From Halobacillus aidingensis (GTDB lineage: Bacteria; Bacillota; Bacilli; Bacillales; Halobacillaceae): DNA of 64,000 bases. Location of the stretch: NCBI RefSeq assembly GCF_900104185.1, contig NZ_FNIZ01000003.1, forward strand, positions 124,001 to 188,000. Direction: 5' to 3'. A program made the translations under genes and the position numbers. The notes under the pieces are model-generated. The model was not told the DNA's origin. It saw only the letters and a program-made list of their open reading frames with translations, and searched no databases. Positions 61,301-64,000 of the stretch are shown piece after piece; positions within the stretch are counted from its first letter, which is position 1, and each line of letters begins with the position of its first letter.

Positions 61301-61555
61301 GGGAACTCTCAAGTGCTGGATCATATCCTTGTCAGTAATCATCTGGCCAAGCGTACGAAAGTGGAGACCGTCAATATTAATGCCGACTTTTCTGAAGCGG
61401 ATGGTCGAGCGAGTGATCATGACCCTGTCCTTGCACAGATCCATTTGAAAAAGTCGAAGCAAGGTCCACCGGCGTGGGTAAAAGAACATTCGAAAAAATC
61501 TAAGCAGGGGCCACCTGCATGGGTGAAAGGACATTTGAAAAATAAAGGTCAATAA
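58388..61555 (+). CDS. Secreted multidomain nuclease (lamin-tail, OB-fold, endonuclease/exonuclease/phosphatase domain)
   Basis: 1055 residues. Signal peptide (1-27), lamin-tail domain (about 30-180, DLIISEYVEGSSFNKALEIYNGTG), an OB-fold (about 190-375), a chitobiase-type C-terminal module (380-455, VTASPAGGSVVQGTEVTLNT), a second OB-like region (460-700), then an endonuclease/exonuclease/phosphatase domain (from about 715: TVATYNMENFHAG, VGLVEVQDN, FIYNPDRV, VVVANHFNSKGG, VVVLGDLNDFE, SDHDPVLAQI, with the expected Asn, Glu, His and Asp catalytic residues). Ends in two near-identical SKQGPPAWVK repeats. It probably degrades extracellular DNA for phosphate or carbon. Confidence 0.92.
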   Translation: MKKIFHLLLIVSLVFSYAVIPTSSAEAEGLDDLIISEYVEGSSFNKALEIYNGTGEDVDLSAYTLELYSNGSVEPSRSESLTGTLASGEVYVVSDSQAGEEIQSITDLTSGVTGFNGDDVLVLKNENGVIDSIGQVGSNDEFGKDVTLVRQPEVLNGDQDPTDEFQVSEEWDTYAKDTFDYLGSYEVPEEEEAELQTIAETRAMESGTTVRVEGIATAAFEAGGQTNLYIQDETAGIIVRAPGLNVQVGDRVEAQGENSEYFGMAQLLASSANVEVVESSVGVPDAQEVDASAFSASNGEAFEGEFVQVNNVEVIDKNQHGDFTVQDEQGTFVVQPQNEDWLSVGDTFEQVKGVVDYNYSEYKLLPRSSSDLIEKVFAVTASPAGGSVVQGTEVTLNTAEPDASIHYTLDGSEPTAESTPYESPIVITEDTVVQAVVVRANGETSEVAVFEYEALKALDDVEIHDLQGAAHTSPYERQSVEGVEGVVTKLDGNNGFYMQSLNPDDDIATSEGIYVYKRSSGVEIGDVVSVNGKVTEWREDGYSDAADLLTTQITANEVTVTSSGQALPDPIVIGVDREQPTKVIEDDGLESFDPAEDGLDFYESLEGMLIELPEPKVTGPVKYDELPVYVETNEDQDFTRAGGLLISPEDYNPERMLIDVDGFDVQAKTGDYFEQSITGVVSYDYSNYKIRVAGELPELQDGGTDRQSAELKGLKPKMTVATYNMENFHAGTDPEKVQRIAESMVENLNTPDVVGLVEVQDNTGPTDDGTVEANESYQTLIDAIVEAGGPEYEFTDIAPLDKTDGGQPGGNIRVGFIYNPDRVTLTDKPSGDASTAVDVNENGLTLNPGRIDPTNEAFDDSRKSLAAEFEFNGEKVVVVANHFNSKGGDDGLFGANQPVVLGSEVQRLKQAEVINDFVEKVEERMDHSNVVVLGDLNDFEFSAPVETLKGNDLTNMMEELPEEERYTYIYQGNSQVLDHILVSNHLAKRTKVETVNINADFSEADGRASDHDPVLAQIHLKKSKQGPPAWVKEHSKKSKQGPPAWVKGHLKNKGQ

Positions 61556-61557
61556 AG

Positions 61558-61595
61558 AAATTTCCCCGCTATAAAAATAGCGGGGAATTTTTATA
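61558..61595. terminator. Bidirectional terminator
   Basis: AAATTCCCCGCTAT-type palindrome (TTCCCCGCTA/TAGCGGGGAA) with A and T runs; it reaches the stop codon of the permease gene on the other strand. Confidence 0.88.
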
Positions 61596-63045
61596 TCTCT
61601 TCTTTTTCTAAAATAAGATAGTTCATTTCTTTTCGTTCAATACTGTTGTAACGTCGGGCGTTGAAAGCATAAAAAACAATTCCCAACGCGACCCAGATCA
61701 ATAGAGCGATATAAGATTCTTTTCCGAGAGATGCGGGGGAGAATGGAAGTAAAAGTAAGGCTAAGAACCCTAAAGCGCTAATCATCCCGACCAGAGAGAA
61801 CAATTTTTTCAACGGAGAAGCCGTCCGTGACGAATCCGGTCCTGTTTCTTTCCAAGAGAAGAACTTGTAAGCTGTTGCCGTACAAAAGAAATAGGCGATG
61901 GCTACACCTGTGGAAGACATATCTACCACCCATAACAATGCTTCTCTTCCAAACCACGGAGCAATTAGACAAATGAGCATTGTGAAAAGGATTCCAACGT
62001 AAGGGGTGTTGTATTTCGGATGCAACCTTCTGAATACGTCTGGTAAAATCCTTGCTCTTCCCATCGCAAAAGTCAGGCGGCTTGCGGATATGTAAAATCC
62101 ATTAAGCCCTGTGAAAATCCCCATACAAACGGCTACAGCAATAATCCACACGCCTGCTCTTCCAAGGTAACTTTCAATGGCGTCTCCTGTGCCCCAAACC
62201 GACTGGTTCTCCGATATGTTTAATAGCAGCTCCTGCCACGGCATCGTGCTTGCTGTAATAAGAATCATCGCACTATAGGCGACCCCTGCCGCTAGGAGAG
62301 ACCATATGATTAGTCCGAATGCTTTTTTCGCCTCGAATTTAAACTCCTCAGCGGCTTGTGGAATGTTATCGAAACCCACATAAGCAAAAGGAGCAATCGC
62401 TAAAATCGTGAGAATAGAAGCGAGCGTAGATTGATCCGGATGGAATGCAGGTGTGATGTTTGCTAATTGCGGCCCTTCTGCGATGACGGCTCCGATCGCT
62501 AATAGCACAATACCTGCGATTAAAATTAAGCTGAAGATAAATTGAGTTTGTCCTGAAAAGCTGGCTCCCCGAATATTCAAAACGGCAAAAGCAATTAGAG
62601 CAAGGCTTGCAATCGCGATTTGAATGATGGACACCTCATACCCAGCTACCGTGTATAAATTTCCTGTCCGAACCAAGTCAGGAAATAAAAATTTCGTAAG
62701 TAATGCCAATGCCGATGCATTTAAAGCGACAATGCAGATGTAGCCAAGCGTCAAAAACCATCCTGCAACAAATGCAAATTGTCTTCCAAATCCAATATAG
62801 GCATAAGCGAATTCACCACCCGTGACCGGGAACTTTTCAATAAGAAATCCGTAACTGACCCCAATTATCATCATAAGTATGGCCCCTAGTAAAAGGCCGA
62901 TCACAACGCCTAGAGGTCCGGCCTGACTGATCCAGTCGGTCGGCAGTACAAAAGCACCCCAGCCAATCGCTGATCCGAATGCGATCGCCCATACCCAGTG
63001 GGGCTTTAGTGATCGCTCTAATTTTCGTCTTTCTCTCAAATCCAT
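61591..63045 (-). CDS. APC-family amino-acid permease
   Basis: 484 residues, twelve membrane helices. First helix WAIAFGSAIGWGAFVLPTDW carries the unwound Gly-rich binding site of APC transporters; FPVTGGEFAYAYIGFGRQFAFVAGWFLTLGY is also conserved, as is AIAPFAYVGFDNIPQAAEEF. Imports amino acids or amines by cation symport or exchange; substrate unknown. ATG 63045 is preferred (GGGAGG upstream); a longer frame without a ribosome site extends beyond. Monocistronic. Confidence 0.9.
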   Translation of the reverse strand: MDLRERRKLERSLKPHWVWAIAFGSAIGWGAFVLPTDWISQAGPLGVVIGLLLGAILMMIIGVSYGFLIEKFPVTGGEFAYAYIGFGRQFAFVAGWFLTLGYICIVALNASALALLTKFLFPDLVRTGNLYTVAGYEVSIIQIAIASLALIAFAVLNIRGASFSGQTQFIFSLILIAGIVLLAIGAVIAEGPQLANITPAFHPDQSTLASILTILAIAPFAYVGFDNIPQAAEEFKFEAKKAFGLIIWSLLAAGVAYSAMILITASTMPWQELLLNISENQSVWGTGDAIESYLGRAGVWIIAVAVCMGIFTGLNGFYISASRLTFAMGRARILPDVFRRLHPKYNTPYVGILFTMLICLIAPWFGREALLWVVDMSSTGVAIAYFFCTATAYKFFSWKETGPDSSRTASPLKKLFSLVGMISALGFLALLLLPFSPASLGKESYIALLIWVALGIVFYAFNARRYNSIERKEMNYLILEKEEI

Positions 63046-63420
63046 GACCTCCCTTTTGAAAAAAGATTGTAAATTTTCATATATGTGTAAAATTTTCCAA
63101 TCCAATCTGTTATGATGAGATAAGCTGTAAGCACTTGATGAATTTTGCATGTTTTTAAGGTCTATTGTCAATTCTTCGGTCTTATAGGGGTTGGATTTTG
63201 GAGGAATTTAGCGTTTTTTTTTACATAGAAATGTTTCAAAAAGCAGGGGTTTGGCTAAAGAAAAGTAATTAAATCGTTACAATCAAAACCGGTTTCTTGT
63301 GATATAATTTTTCACGGTTAATATGTAACAAAACCGATGTAACTATACAGACAAATATGGAAATTATATATCAGCTTATGACCTCTGGGAGAGGACATAA
63401 TAAACCTGAGGAGGATCTTT
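63046..63420. other. Non-coding divergent promoter region of the permease gene and tagO
   Basis: 375 AT-rich bases without a credible gene. A TATAAT (63303-63308) is the best -10 toward tagO, with no convincing -35. A short CCTCT/AGAGG hairpin occurs around 63382-63394. Confidence 0.45.
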
Positions 63421-64000
63421 ATGGAGTACAAGGCCTTGCTATTTTGCTTGATCGCTTCGATTTTAATTACACCCCTGGTCAAGAAAATAGCAGTGAAAAT
63501 TGGTGCCACCGATCAACCGAATCACCGTAAAGTTCATAAAAATGTGATGCCACGCTTAGGTGGCTTGGCGATCTATCTGAGCTTTGCTTTAGGAATTTTA
63601 TTTTTCTTTCCAGAGAGCGATTATACGTGGCCGGTATTAATAGGAGCAACGATCATTATTATTACTGGTGTTCTTGATGACCTTAAAGAGTTATCTGCCA
63701 AAGTAAAACTAGGCGGACAATTATTGGCTACCTTGGTTGTTGTTTTGGGTGGCGTTCAAATTGATTTCATCAACCTGCCTTTTGGCGGCCAAATCGAATT
63801 TGGGTATTTGAGCATTCCTATTACGATTTTGTGGATTGTTGGGATCACGAATGCCATTAATTTAATTGATGGCCTTGATGGGTTAGCTGCAGGAGTATCA
63901 GCTATTGCTTTGCTGACGATTTCTGGTATGGCCATTACCATGGGGAATGTATTTGTCGTCTTCGCTGGTTTAATGATGCTTGGAAGTACAATTGGGTTCC
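63421..64000 (+). CDS. tagO: Undecaprenyl-phosphate GlcNAc-1-phosphate transferase, 3' end cut by window
   Basis: About 193 residues present of an expected 350. Integral membrane MraY/WecA-family enzyme that transfers GlcNAc-1-P to undecaprenyl phosphate, the first step of wall teichoic acid synthesis. Seen: substrate-motif NHRKVHKNVMPRLGGLAIYLSF (about 35-57), the catalytic Asp pair in GVLDDLKELSAKVKL (about 83-97) and NAINLIDGLDGLAAGVSAIA (about 145-164). ATG 63421 follows GAGGAGGATC. The LCP ligase at 57.1-58.2 kb would act at the other end of the same pathway. Confidence 0.93.
   Translation, partial: MEYKALLFCLIASILITPLVKKIAVKIGATDQPNHRKVHKNVMPRLGGLAIYLSFALGILFFFPESDYTWPVLIGATIIIITGVLDDLKELSAKVKLGGQLLATLVVVLGGVQIDFINLPFGGQIEFGYLSIPITILWIVGITNAINLIDGLDGLAAGVSAIALLTISGMAITMGNVFVVFAGLMMLGSTIGF

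Overview
The window looks like chromosomal DNA of a Gram-positive, low-to-moderate GC Bacillaceae. Strong AGGAGG ribosome sites, TTG and GTG starts, many intrinsic terminators, CcpA-type cre sites and B. subtilis-like gene families (ald/adeR, glnQ, mdxEFG, tagO, ykoGHIJ-like, ykvI, ykvS) all point there. A gvp gas-vesicle cluster in the Bacillus megaterium order and acid-rich exported proteins suggest a moderately halophilic or aquatic genus such as Halobacillus or a relative. The genus is my inference. No rRNA, tRNA, CRISPR array or intact insertion sequence was seen.

Layout. 1-5.6 kb: truncated M4 neutral protease, alanine dehydrogenase with its PucR/AdeR-type regulator, and a YkvI-like transporter. 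5.7-7.4 kb: oligo-1,6-glucosidase. 7.5-16.4 kb: a probable N-acetylmuramic acid operon (kinase, MurQ etherase, CUT1 importer without ATPase, MurR-type regulator, GlcD/GlcF-like oxidase). 16.4-20.8 kb: a 20-bp repeat array, a NERD protein, and a two-component system with two PepSY proteins. 20.9-24.3 kb: GAF-STAS protein and glutamine-type ABC importer. 24.4-25.5 kb: a CaCA cation exchanger behind a yybP-ykoY-type Mn2+ riboswitch. 25.5-26.1 kb: a non-coding inverted-repeat element. 26.2-27.4 kb: secreted subtilase.

27.7-33.7 kb is a 12-gene gas-vesicle operon (gvpQ-A-O-N-F-G-L-S-K-J-T-U) with a candidate sigma-B promoter. It is followed by an acyltransferase, then cstA with a cre site and a small module (CC-motif protein, Cys-Cys-ending protein, cysteine-free ArsA/Get3-like ATPase; 36.9-38.5 kb). 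38.6-46.7 kb: MATE exporter and a maltodextrin locus (cyclomaltodextrinase, mdxEFG importer, LacI regulator, cre sites). 46.8-48.9 kb: MacB-type ABC exporter. 49.2-52.8 kb: SEC-C protein, a ten-unit 20/21-bp repeat array, catalase, small membrane protein. 52.8-64 kb: secreted GH13 amylase, YdcF-like protein, YkvS, LCP cell-wall ligase, a 1055-residue secreted nuclease, APC permease and the start of tagO.

Functionally the region is rich in polymer harvesting (two proteases, three GH13 enzymes, a nuclease) with matching importers for maltodextrins, cell-wall amino sugars and glutamine-type amino acids. Neither sugar importer has its own ATPase, so a shared MsmX-type ATPase elsewhere is likely. 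The most interesting unexplained items are two related phased tandem-repeat arrays, a dispersed ATGACCTGGT element (seven copies), the cstA/CC/ArsA module, the PTS-independent MurNAc operon with its own D-lactate-oxidase candidate, and a hexapeptide-repeat tail on the first gas-vesicle protein.
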